This document shows positions 20,839 through 28,524 of a stretch of 50,357 nt of DNA, in pieces. Source of the DNA: a bacterium. Lineage in GTDB: Bacteria > Patescibacteriota > Doudnabacteria > UBA920. The position numbers and the translations under genes are program-made. Numbering within the stretch: position 1 is the first letter of the stretch; each line of letters opens with the position of its first letter. The stretch spans positions 1 to 50,357 of the forward strand of contig JAKAGU010000001.1 in assembly GCA_021825655.1 (NCBI GenBank), given 5' to 3'. The notes under the pieces are model-generated. The model did not search any database and was not told the DNA's origin. It saw only the letters and a program-made list of their open reading frames with translations.

Positions 20839-21396
20839 TTATGCCTTACCTAAAAATTTCAGCGCCTGTTTAATCTGCGCGCCGGAAGACAAGGCGGCAT
20901 CCACCTTGCCGATGACTTCCCTGACCTCGCGCTGCGAATAGCCCAGCGCCAAAAGCGCGTCGAACACCTCGCTGGACGACTTGGCGCCGGGAATATCCAG
21001 CGCGCCCACCTTATTTTTCAGCTCCACGATAATCTTTTCCGCGGTCTTGGTGCCTACGCCGGAAATCCGGGTAAAAATACCCGCGTCCTGGTTGGCAATA
21101 GCCTGGCGCACGGCATCCGCGCGCGCCGCGGACAAAATAGCCAAGGCCACTTTGGGCCCCACGCCGGAAACCGTTATCAGCATTTCAAAAAACTGCAGTG
21201 TGGCAAAGTCCGGCAAGCCAAACAAAGCCTGGCCGTCCTCGCTGACTTTCAGGTAGGTGTAAACCGCAACCACATCACCCAGGCGGGCTTCCAGAATTTC
21301 GGGCGTGACAAAAACCTTGTAACCCAGGCCGTTGTTTTCCAAAACCAGATACTGGGGAGCTTTCTCCAAAACTTTTCCCTTTAAATATGCGAGCAT
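20839..21396 (-). CDS. ruvA: Holliday junction branch migration protein RuvA
   Basis: MLAYLKGKVLEKAPQYLVLENNGLGYKVFV...LITVSGVGPKVALAILSA...ISGVGTKTAEKIIVELKNK. Confidence 0.97.
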   Translation of the reverse strand: MLAYLKGKVLEKAPQYLVLENNGLGYKVFVTPEILEARLGDVVAVYTYLKVSEDGQALFGLPDFATLQFFEMLITVSGVGPKVALAILSAARADAVRQAIANQDAGIFTRISGVGTKTAEKIIVELKNKVGALDIPGAKSSSEVFDALLALGYSQREVREVIGKVDAALSSGAQIKQALKFLGKA

Positions 21397-21439
21397 TTAT
21401 ATGGCTTTATTTCCTTCATCTTACCAATTCTGAAACTGA

Positions 21440-21468
21440 TTGACAAAAGTGCGTGTAAAAAGTACTAT
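21440..21468 (+). promoter_or_regulatory. Sigma70-type promoter for ncRNA candidate
   Basis: TTGACA (21440-21445), 17-nt spacer, TACTAT (21463-21468). Confidence 0.75.
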
Positions 21469-21474
21469 GCCTGT

Positions 21475-21900
21475 ACTCCAAACCCTGCTCTGGACTTGAA
21501 GTTTGCGGAGCTTTGCTCCGTTTTGCCCACACAGGGGATTAAAGGCTCTTTGCCGATTGGCAAACATTAAAGAGGGTTTCGTTTCCGGGTGGAAACACGC
21601 AGCGCCGTCCGGCGCTGCCAGACAAGCGTAAGGCTTGAGGCCTTTATTGGCTCTCGCTAAAATGCTTGCGTTCCCACCCCCGGGTGGCGTGAGTTGTGTT
21701 GCTCCTTGCACATGCGCGATTAAGTTCGCCTACGCCACCCGTACCCATCTTGGGTGCCACACTCCCAGAGGCCTCCGACTCTGAGACTGCGGCCACGGGG
21801 TCCTTCCCCGCCCAAGCACTTCCCCGCTTGCTCCTCCGGCGACGCGGAAGTGTTTACAGAAGGCCGCGGTCTCCTCCGGATCCGGCCTTCTCTTTTTTTT
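21475..21900 (+). ncRNA. Unidentified structured RNA (~425 nt) with its own promoter and terminator
   Basis: No credible ORF. Many hairpins (CGGAGC/GCTCCG, GTTTCC/GGAAAC, CAGCGCC/GGCGCTG, CAAGC/GCTTG, CAGAG/CTCTG, CGGGG/CCCCG, CACTTCC/GGAAGTG). Long-range GGGTGGCGT/ACGCCACCC. 12-bp stem 21783-21794 with 21862-21873. Terminator AGAAGGCCG/CGGCCTTCT plus T8. Confidence 0.75.
21858..21900 (+). terminator. Rho-independent terminator of the ncRNA candidate
   Basis: AGAAGGCCG (21858-21866) pairs with CGGCCTTCT (21883-21891), followed by CTTTTTTTT. Confidence 0.85.
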
Positions 21901-21928
21901 GCCTTTCTTTGGTGTTAAACTTTACTTT

Positions 21929-23950
21929 ATGAACCGTTTTGCTTTAAAAAGCAGCTACCAGCCGGCCGGGGACCAGCCCCGGGCCATCCAGCAGCTCCTC
22001 GCCTCCCTTAAGGCCAAAAACCGCTATACCACGCTTTTGGGCGTGACCGGCAGCGGCAAGACTTTTACTATGGCCAACGTGGTGGAAAAAATTCAAAAAC
22101 CCACGCTGGTTATTTCCCACAACAAGACCCTGGCTGCGCAGCTGGCCGCAGAATTTCAGGAATTTTTTCCGGACAGCGCCGTGCACTATTTCGTTTCCTA
22201 CTATGACTACTACCAGCCCGAAGCCTACATCCCCCGCTCCGACACCTACATTGAAAAAGAAACCCAGATTAACGAGGAAATCGACCGCCTCAGGAATGCG
22301 GCCACCCAGTCGCTCTTAACCCGCAAGGACGTGCTGATCGTGGCTTCCGTGTCCTGTATTTACGGCTTGGGCGACCCGGCCAACTATCTGGACCTTTCGT
22401 TTAAAATCGAATTGGGCCAAAAGCTCAAGCGCGACACCTTCCTCCGCCGCCTCACCGATTTGCAGTACCACCGCAACGACCTGGATTTACAGCGCGCCAC
22501 TTACCGCGTGCAGGGCGACACGATCGAGATTATCCTCTCCTCCGAGGACACCATCATCCGGACGGAAATGTTCGGCGACGAGGTGGAAAAAATCGAACGC
22601 CTGGATGCGGTCAGCGGCCACCGCCTGGAAAGCCTGAAAGAGTTTACCATTTTCCCGGCCAAACATTTTGTGGCGCCCGAAGAAAAAACCAAGCTGGCCA
22701 TTGAATCCATCCGCACGGAACTGGTTGAACGCTTGCGGGAGCTTAAAGCCCAAAACAAGGTTCTGGAAGCCGCCCGCCTGGAGCAGCGCACCAATTTCGA
22801 TTTGGAAATGCTTTCCAACACCGGCTTTGTGGCCGGCATTGAAAACTATTCCCGGCACATGGACGGGCGGCCTCCCGGCCAGGCGCCCTCCACCCTGATT
22901 GACTACTTTCCCGACGACTTCCTGCTGTTTATTGACGAGTCGCACCAAACCATCCCGCAAATCGGGGCCATGTACGAAGGCGACCACTCCCGCAAAGCCA
23001 CACTGATTGACTACGGCTTCAGGCTGCCGTCGGCTTTTGACAACCGGCCTTTGAAATTTACCGAGTTTGAAAAGAAAATCAACCAGGCCGTGTTTGTGTC
23101 CGCCACGCCCGGGCCCTGGGAAATTCAGCACTGCCTCAGCCAGCATAAAGATGCCGCGAAGGCCAAAGCCACCATAGTGGAACAGATTATCCGCCCCACC
23201 GGCCTGATTGACCCCACTATTGAAATTAAGCCCATAAAAAACCAGGTGGACGACCTGGTGGAGAGAATCAAGCAGCGGGTGGCCAAAGGCCAGCGCGTGC
23301 TGGCCGCCACCCTGACCAAGCGCATGGCCGAAGAACTGACCGAATATTTGACGGAAGAAGGGGTAAGGGTCCAGTACATCCACAGCGACGTGGACACGTT
23401 CGAGCGTCTGGAAATTTTGCGCGACCTGCGCTTGGGTGTTTATGACGTGCTGGTGGGTATTAACCTCCTGCGGGAAGGCCTGGATTTGCCCGAAGTCTCT
23501 TTGGTGGCCATCCTGGATGCGGACAAAGAAGGCTTTTTGCGCTCGGAGACTTTTTTCATGCAGATGATGGGCCGGGCGGCCCGCCATTTGGAAGGCCACG
23601 TGGTCATGTACGCGGACCGGATGACCGGCTCAATGCAGCGGGCCATTGAGGAAACCACCCGCCGCCGGGAAATTCAGGCCGCCTACAACCAAAAGCACCA
23701 CATTACGCCCCAGGGGATTATGAAAAAAATCGCGGACACCCGCCTGACCGGGGCAAAGCAGGAAGAAGCGCCGGCACCGGATGACCGGGATGTCACGCAA
23801 ATGGACGCGCAGGAAGTGAAGTACTACGTGGCGGAACTGGAAGAACAAATGGATCTGGCGGCCAAAAACCTGGAATTCGAACTGGCCGCGCGCCTTCGGG
23901 ACAGGATTGAAGAAGTAAAAAAACTCCGGCGCCTCAAAGGCAAAAAATAA
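21929..23950 (+). CDS. uvrB: Excinuclease ABC subunit UvrB
   Basis: Start adjusted to MNRFALKSSYQPAGDQPRAI. LLGVTGSGKTFTMANV, YDYYQPEAYIPRSDTYIEKE, INLLREGLDLPEVSLVAILDADKEGFLRSE. Confidence 0.98.
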   Translation: MNRFALKSSYQPAGDQPRAIQQLLASLKAKNRYTTLLGVTGSGKTFTMANVVEKIQKPTLVISHNKTLAAQLAAEFQEFFPDSAVHYFVSYYDYYQPEAYIPRSDTYIEKETQINEEIDRLRNAATQSLLTRKDVLIVASVSCIYGLGDPANYLDLSFKIELGQKLKRDTFLRRLTDLQYHRNDLDLQRATYRVQGDTIEIILSSEDTIIRTEMFGDEVEKIERLDAVSGHRLESLKEFTIFPAKHFVAPEEKTKLAIESIRTELVERLRELKAQNKVLEAARLEQRTNFDLEMLSNTGFVAGIENYSRHMDGRPPGQAPSTLIDYFPDDFLLFIDESHQTIPQIGAMYEGDHSRKATLIDYGFRLPSAFDNRPLKFTEFEKKINQAVFVSATPGPWEIQHCLSQHKDAAKAKATIVEQIIRPTGLIDPTIEIKPIKNQVDDLVERIKQRVAKGQRVLAATLTKRMAEELTEYLTEEGVRVQYIHSDVDTFERLEILRDLRLGVYDVLVGINLLREGLDLPEVSLVAILDADKEGFLRSETFFMQMMGRAARHLEGHVVMYADRMTGSMQRAIEETTRRREIQAAYNQKHHITPQGIMKKIADTRLTGAKQEEAPAPDDRDVTQMDAQEVKYYVAELEEQMDLAAKNLEFELAARLRDRIEEVKKLRRLKGKK

Positions 23951-23959
23951 TTCTGTATT

Positions 23960-23993
23960 TAAAAAAGCGCTTCCTTAGGGGAGCGTTTTTTTA
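23960..23993. terminator. Terminator hairpin between convergent uvrB and TrmB-like gene
   Basis: AAAAAGCGCTTCC-TTAG-GGGAGCGTTTTTTT. Confidence 0.65.
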
Positions 23994-24739
23994 ATGGCTT
24001 GTTCATAAGGCAGGGCCGCGGTCCAGGCAAACTCATACAAAGTCTTGAGGGATTTATACACGCCATCGCTGCGAATAAGCACGGCATATAAAAACGGGTC
24101 AAAGGCAAAGAAGGCCACCTGGCCGTCAAACAAACAGTTGTCGGTAAAAAATTCCCCAATCCCCGCGGCAAATCGCTGCTGAAAAGATTCGCTGTGCTTC
24201 ATGGTTCTGGCATAAGCCAGATCGCTTGGGCTTAAAGTCAGCAGTTCCCTCACCCGCACCTGGCCCAACAGCGCCTTTTCATTGAGTCTTTTAGGAAACT
24301 CCGGAAACAAAGAAAGAATGTCGCGGATCGTGGAAAAAAACGCCACGTCTTTGGAATGGTAAATTTTTTCATACAAACCGTAGACCGCCTCGCGGCCTTC
24401 GAAAAACTGAACCTGCGGCTTTTCCTTTTTGGACGCGTCCGCATACAGCGCCTCCAGGTTCGGCAAAAATCTTTTATACAGCTCTTTCTTTTGTTCAATC
24501 TCCCCCAAGAGCTTGCCCGGGTCGCCCGCCACGTACAATTTCCTTTCGCCTTGAGGCACCACAGACACCAGTCCTCTGGCCTGCAGGCTGTCCAGCACCA
24601 CATAGGCAATGGAGCGTTTAATGCCTGCCTGGGGCGCAATGCGATAAGCCGTAGCCGGTCCCAGGGCCAGCATGGCCAAATAAACGACGGCCTCTTTTTC
24701 ACTCAGCCCGATCTTAATCAAAACCTCGGAAAGTTCCAT
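23975..24739 (-). CDS. TrmB-family transcriptional regulator
   Basis: MELSEVLIKIGLSEKEAVVYLAMLALGPATAYRIAPQAGIKRSIAYVVLDSLQARGLVSVVPQGERKLYVAGDP wHTH; C-terminal effector-like region. Confidence 0.85.
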   Translation of the reverse strand: MELSEVLIKIGLSEKEAVVYLAMLALGPATAYRIAPQAGIKRSIAYVVLDSLQARGLVSVVPQGERKLYVAGDPGKLLGEIEQKKELYKRFLPNLEALYADASKKEKPQVQFFEGREAVYGLYEKIYHSKDVAFFSTIRDILSLFPEFPKRLNEKALLGQVRVRELLTLSPSDLAYARTMKHSESFQQRFAAGIGEFFTDNCLFDGQVAFFAFDPFLYAVLIRSDGVYKSLKTLYEFAWTAALPYEQAIKKTLP

Positions 24740-24785
24740 ATTTTTGCCTTAATCCTCATTTATAGTTTAGCAGGGTTAAAGAAAT

Positions 24786-24804
24786 TCGTCAATATTTTTG
24801 ACGA
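24786..24804. promoter_or_regulatory. Operator candidate overlapping the -35 of the TrmB-like gene
   Basis: Perfect inverted repeat TCGTCAA-TATTT-TTGACGA. It includes the minus-strand -35 TTGACG, with -10 TAAACT at 24764-24769 (17-nt spacer). Confidence 0.55.
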
Positions 24805-24946
24805 TTATTTTATATAAACAATTAAACCTTTAAATAAGCCTTATTTCAATAAACTATTAGTCTAAAGCATTGACTATAAGGCGTTTTTAAGGTATATTTA
24901 TTGGTTAAAAACAAATACTCTCAGGTCTTTAAGGAGGACCAAAATC

Positions 24947-25534
24947 ATGTCGAAACTACTGCCCGCGCTTCTTGTACTCGCAGCCGCTGCCCCGGCTCAA
25001 ACCCTGGTTACCGCAGACACCCTGGGCCAGGGCAAGTTTTCCGGTTTTGCTGCCACAAACGCCCTGCGGGTTAAAGGCTTCACCACTTTGGGCCTGTCTA
25101 TGGCTCAGGTGTGGTACGGCGCCACGGACCGTGCCGATGTCTTTGCCGGAGCCAGCGACACAGTGGCTTTCGGCCAACACCAGGCTGCGCTGATGGCTGG
25201 CGGCAACCTGAACCTGCTGAAAACCAAGCAGGTGTCGGTTTCCACTTTCCACGCGCTGTCCGTCCCCCTTACCCGGCGGGAAGACGCCTGCGGCCTCTCG
25301 TGGTTCGCCGCTGTCGTGGCCAGCCGAAGCTTCGGCAAACTGACCGCCTACACAGGCTACAGCGCCACGATCCCGCTGGGCAATACGGCGGACAAACTGT
25401 TTACCCCGGCTCAAACCGTGCACAATGTGCCCCTGGGCGTCTTTATTCCCAAAGGCAAGTGGGGTTTGTTCGTAGAATATGACTACGGCCCCAGAGTGCA
25501 GGCAGTCGGCGTAGGCATGAGCTTTACCCCATAG
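24947..25534 (+). CDS. Secreted beta-rich protein of unknown function
   Basis: Signal-peptide-like MSKLLPALLVLAAAAPAQ; alternating hydrophobic pattern; strong SD AAGGAGG; upstream TTGACT-N17-TATATT. Confidence 0.7.
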   Translation: MSKLLPALLVLAAAAPAQTLVTADTLGQGKFSGFAATNALRVKGFTTLGLSMAQVWYGATDRADVFAGASDTVAFGQHQAALMAGGNLNLLKTKQVSVSTFHALSVPLTRREDACGLSWFAAVVASRSFGKLTAYTGYSATIPLGNTADKLFTPAQTVHNVPLGVFIPKGKWGLFVEYDYGPRVQAVGVGMSFTP

Positions 25535-25557
25535 GAGCAATCCTATGGGGTTTTCTT
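25527..25557 (+). terminator. Rho-independent terminator overlapping the stop codon
   Basis: CCCCATAGGA-GCAA-TCCTATGGGG-TTTTCTT. Confidence 0.85.
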
Positions 25558-25670
25558 ATAGGGCCTGTGTCAAGCCACAAAGGCCTTGATTTTTGCAGAA
25601 GTTTTTGCTAACTTATACGCTTGGTATCATCCGGATACCGTTTTTGCAATCCCAATCTAAAGGATGGAGA

Positions 25671-26312
25671 ATGAAGAAACTGCTGCTTCTCGTATTTTTG
25701 CCTGCTGTAATCGGTGCTGAGGAAAAAACCAAAGTCCCGAGCCGTACGGAAGGCGAAATCGAAGCTGCCCATGACGGCAGTTATGCTTACATGGGCGCGG
25801 GCGTGGAATTTGAACGCCCGAAACTCAACCTGTTTGCGCGCGGCTACCGCCTGACCGAAGACGGCCGCACCGCACACCAAGTGCACGTGGGTGTTGGCCG
25901 GCTCTTAAGCCTCGCCCAGAGCCGCGTCAGCCTAACGCCCGGCATAGCTTTTGTGGCCGGGGAAGAAAAGCTGAGGGGCATTGCCCTGACCCTGGACGCC
26001 GGAGCCGAATTCAAAGGCCTGATCGTGGAAGCCTCGCTGACACAGACCAACCCGATCAGCGCGGAAGGCCAGACAGCGCTCTGGCTCTACCCGTTGGCTG
26101 TAGAGCGTAAAATCAGCCGTAATTGGGGCGTGGCCGGGGTCTTGGAAACCCTTTGGACGGAGCGCGGCGCGGCCAGTGAATACGGCTTCCGGGTAATCCG
26201 GCACGACCGGTTCGGCCAATGGTACACGGGCTATATGACGGCCTCGGCCGAGCATGGCCGGGACCACCACCTGCGCTTTGGCCGCGTGTTCCTCATCGGA
26301 CGCAACAACTAA
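25671..26312 (+). CDS. Secreted beta-rich protein of unknown function
   Basis: Start adjusted to MKKLLLLVFLPAVIGAEE (signal peptide), SD AAAGGATGGAG; beta-barrel-like alternation. Confidence 0.7.
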   Translation: MKKLLLLVFLPAVIGAEEKTKVPSRTEGEIEAAHDGSYAYMGAGVEFERPKLNLFARGYRLTEDGRTAHQVHVGVGRLLSLAQSRVSLTPGIAFVAGEEKLRGIALTLDAGAEFKGLIVEASLTQTNPISAEGQTALWLYPLAVERKISRNWGVAGVLETLWTERGAASEYGFRVIRHDRFGQWYTGYMTASAEHGRDHHLRFGRVFLIGRNN

Positions 26313-26328
26313 GCAAGCAGAGCCCTTG

Positions 26329-26383
26329 CAACCCCCGACGTTTTGCCTGAAGCTGGCAGGACACAGGGGGTTGTATTTTTTAC
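26329..26383 (+). terminator. Terminator-like hairpin with elaborated loop
   Basis: CAACCCCC...GGGGGTTG followed by TATTTTTTA. Confidence 0.55.
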
Positions 26384-26483
26384 CCGAAAATGCTAAGCTA
26401 TTCAAGTCGCACCACATAATTCCTGCGTCGCAGCAGAACGATTGGTGGACGCGAAAAGCTAATTTGTAATTTCCCACTCTCTC

Positions 26484-26747
26484 ATGCCCAATACCAAATC
26501 AGCAGCCAAAGCCATGCGCCAGTCCATCAAGCGCCGCGTCCAGAACTTAACCAAAAAAGAAGCTTTTAAGAAAGCCGTTAAGGAAGTCCGGAAGCTGGTG
26601 GCCGCCGGCAAAAAGACCGAGGCCGCGGACGCCATGAAAAAAGCCATGCAGGCTTTGGACAAGGCCGTCAAAACCCGCGTAATTCACAAAAACACGGCTT
26701 CCCGCAAAAAATCCCGTTTGGCCAAAGCCATCGGCAAAATGAAATAG
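26484..26747 (+). CDS. rpsT: 30S ribosomal protein S20
   Basis: MPNTKSAAKAMRQSIKRRVQNLTKKEAFKKAVKEVRKLV...IHKNTASRKKSRLAKAI. Confidence 0.97.
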   Translation: MPNTKSAAKAMRQSIKRRVQNLTKKEAFKKAVKEVRKLVAAGKKTEAADAMKKAMQALDKAVKTRVIHKNTASRKKSRLAKAIGKMK

Positions 26748-26759
26748 TTTTGTTTTTTA

Positions 26760-26797
26760 AACTCCCGCGCGTTGCTTAAACGCTCGGGAGTTTTTAT
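26760..26797. terminator. Terminator hairpin after rpsT
   Basis: AAACTCCCGCGCG-TTGCTTAA-ACGCTCGGGAGTTTTT. Confidence 0.75.
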
Positions 26798-26862
26798 TTA
26801 AAGAAAAGTTTGGCAATGCTGTGGACCAAAAAAGAAAGGGCAATCTTCAATTTTCGCTTCAT
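26794..26862 (-). CDS. Possible 22-aa cationic amphipathic peptide
   Basis: ATG directly abuts the Fic stop codon (TAG|ATG): MKRKLKIALSFLVHSIAKLFFK*. Confidence 0.35.
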   Translation of the reverse strand: MKRKLKIALSFLVHSIAKLFFK

Positions 26863-27858
26863 CTAGGGTTTGTTAATTAAGTTCACAATTAATTTTACCA
26901 TAACTTCTTTCTGTTCGGGCTTGCTTTCCGCAATGAGCAGGGCCAAGGCCGTCAGGGCCGAATCGTTTATCCTGCGCTCGCCTTTTTTGTTGTTTAACTG
27001 CCCGTTCTGGATTAAGTAGAGCAAAAACAGCAGGGAACCGATCCGTTTATTGCCGTCCGCAAACGGGTGGTCCTTAATGCAAAAATACAGCAAGTGCGCG
27101 GCCTTCTCTTCTAAGCTGGGGTACAGGTCTTTGCCGCCGAAAGTGTGGGAAATACTGCCTAGCACGCCCAAAAACTTCCCGCCCACTTCCTGGCCGAACA
27201 GGTTTCCGGCTTCTTTTTTTGCCACCAGCCGCGCTTTGAACTTATCTATGCTTTTCCTGATGTCTGCATACTCGAAAACTTTCGGTTTTTTCTTGCTAAC
27301 TGTGCCAGTGTCCAGTTTGCCCTTATCGTACTGGCTCAGCACAAACCAGGTATTGGTATAATCGGTGATAATGTTCAACAGGTCTTTTTCGTAACCTTCA
27401 AGCCGCCGGCTCTCCAGCGCTGCCTGGATCAAACGGTTTGCACCTTCCAGCTCTTTCAGTTTTGCTTGCAGGTTGTCCAGGTCTTTCAGCCGCTTTTCGT
27501 TTATGGCGTAGCCTTTGACCAAATAGTCCTTAAGCCTCCCTGTGGCCCATACCCTGAACTGCGTGGCCCGCTTGGAATTGACCCTGTAGCCTACCGAGAG
27601 AATAAACTCCAAATTGTAAAACTTTACCGGCTTATTAGAATTTGCAACGTGCAAAAATTGCACATTGCTTTTTTCGCTTAATTCGGAGGAATTCACGATG
27701 TTCCGGATATGTTTGGTTATGGAACTGCGGTCGGTCTGAAAAAGCGCGGCAATTTGGACTTGGGTCATCCAAACGGTTTCCCCGTCGGTTTGAACCTGCA
27801 AGTCGGTTCCCGAGTCTGCTTTGTATATTATTATTTCTCCCTTTTTTGTTTCTTCCAT
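26863..27858 (-). CDS. RhuM-like N-terminal domain fused to Fic/Doc domain
   Basis: VWMTQVQIAALFQTDRSSITKHIRNI...VKFYNLEFILSVGYRVNSKRATQFRVWATGRLKDYLVKGYAINEKRL (RhuM); DHPFADGNKRIGSLLF (Fic HxFxDGNKRxG). Confidence 0.93.
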   Translation of the reverse strand: MEETKKGEIIIYKADSGTDLQVQTDGETVWMTQVQIAALFQTDRSSITKHIRNIVNSSELSEKSNVQFLHVANSNKPVKFYNLEFILSVGYRVNSKRATQFRVWATGRLKDYLVKGYAINEKRLKDLDNLQAKLKELEGANRLIQAALESRRLEGYEKDLLNIITDYTNTWFVLSQYDKGKLDTGTVSKKKPKVFEYADIRKSIDKFKARLVAKKEAGNLFGQEVGGKFLGVLGSISHTFGGKDLYPSLEEKAAHLLYFCIKDHPFADGNKRIGSLLFLLYLIQNGQLNNKKGERRINDSALTALALLIAESKPEQKEVMVKLIVNLINKP

Positions 27859-27864
27859 ATGTTT

Positions 27865-28524
27865 TTATATTCCAAAGTTTTTTAAATTGTCCATCTCGGT
27901 CGAAACTTTTTCCTCGGTAATTTCTTCCGGCCGAATTTTGCACTCGCGAAAAAGCTGGGCCTCCACCTGCCGTAAGCCATTTTCAAACTCCAGGCGCGCT
28001 GTCTCGTCCCCGCCCATGAGCCGGTGCTTGTCTTCGTACCTCAGCCTTAAGTCTTCAAACCTTTGCTCCAGGCTAATAACCCCCAAAGGCCCCACGCGCA
28101 TATCGCTGTAGGCGCAGATTTTTTTGCCAAAGTCCGCGCTGTCCGCATTGCTTTGCCCGTGCTGGAAGCCAATGCAGTCGATAAGCTCCAAAATTCTCTG
28201 GCTTAAGCCCATCTCCCTGACAATCGCCAGTGAGGCCTGGTGTTCGTCCTTGCCGTACTTGGCGATAACTTGGTTTTTTACCTCTTGCCACAAAGCCAGG
28301 TCCTGCTTCGAAAATCTGCCCGGCAGCAGCCGGTCGGTTACGGACAAGTCGAACTTAATAATGTTCCCCATGTCATGCAACAAACAGGCGGCCAGGATAT
28401 TTGCCTCGTCGACCTTAACTGTAGAATTATCGCACAGCACCTTGGCCACGCCGGCCACTTTTAACTGATGCTCCATCAGCTGGGGCATGATGCGGTATTT
28501 TTGATAAATCTCCAGTGGCCTCAT
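27865..28524 (-). CDS. HD-domain phosphohydrolase-like protein
   Basis: MEHQLKVAGVAKVL...ILAACLLHDMGNIIKFD; HD motif. 4-nt overlap with polA stop. Confidence 0.8.
   Translation of the reverse strand: MRPLEIYQKYRIMPQLMEHQLKVAGVAKVLCDNSTVKVDEANILAACLLHDMGNIIKFDLSVTDRLLPGRFSKQDLALWQEVKNQVIAKYGKDEHQASLAIVREMGLSQRILELIDCIGFQHGQSNADSADFGKKICAYSDMRVGPLGVISLEQRFEDLRLRYEDKHRLMGGDETARLEFENGLRQVEAQLFRECKIRPEEITEEKVSTEMDNLKNFGI

Noticed and set aside
21475-21900. Identity as RNase P RNA, tmRNA or SRP RNA
   Set aside because: By eye no GAGGAAAGTCC P4 motif, no tRNA-like T-arm/CCA end, no SRP GGAAGGAAGCAG loop on either strand. Only an ACAGAA string near the 3' end recalls RNase P, which is insufficient; cmsearch is needed.
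21421-21932. ORFs 21421..21711 (-) and 21696..21932 (+) between ruvA and uvrB
   Set aside because: Low-complexity, no homology pattern, embedded in hairpin-rich sequence with promoter and terminator; better explained as ncRNA.
22487-23599. 370-aa minus-strand ORF antisense to uvrB
   Set aside because: Fully inside uvrB; same antisense composition bias.
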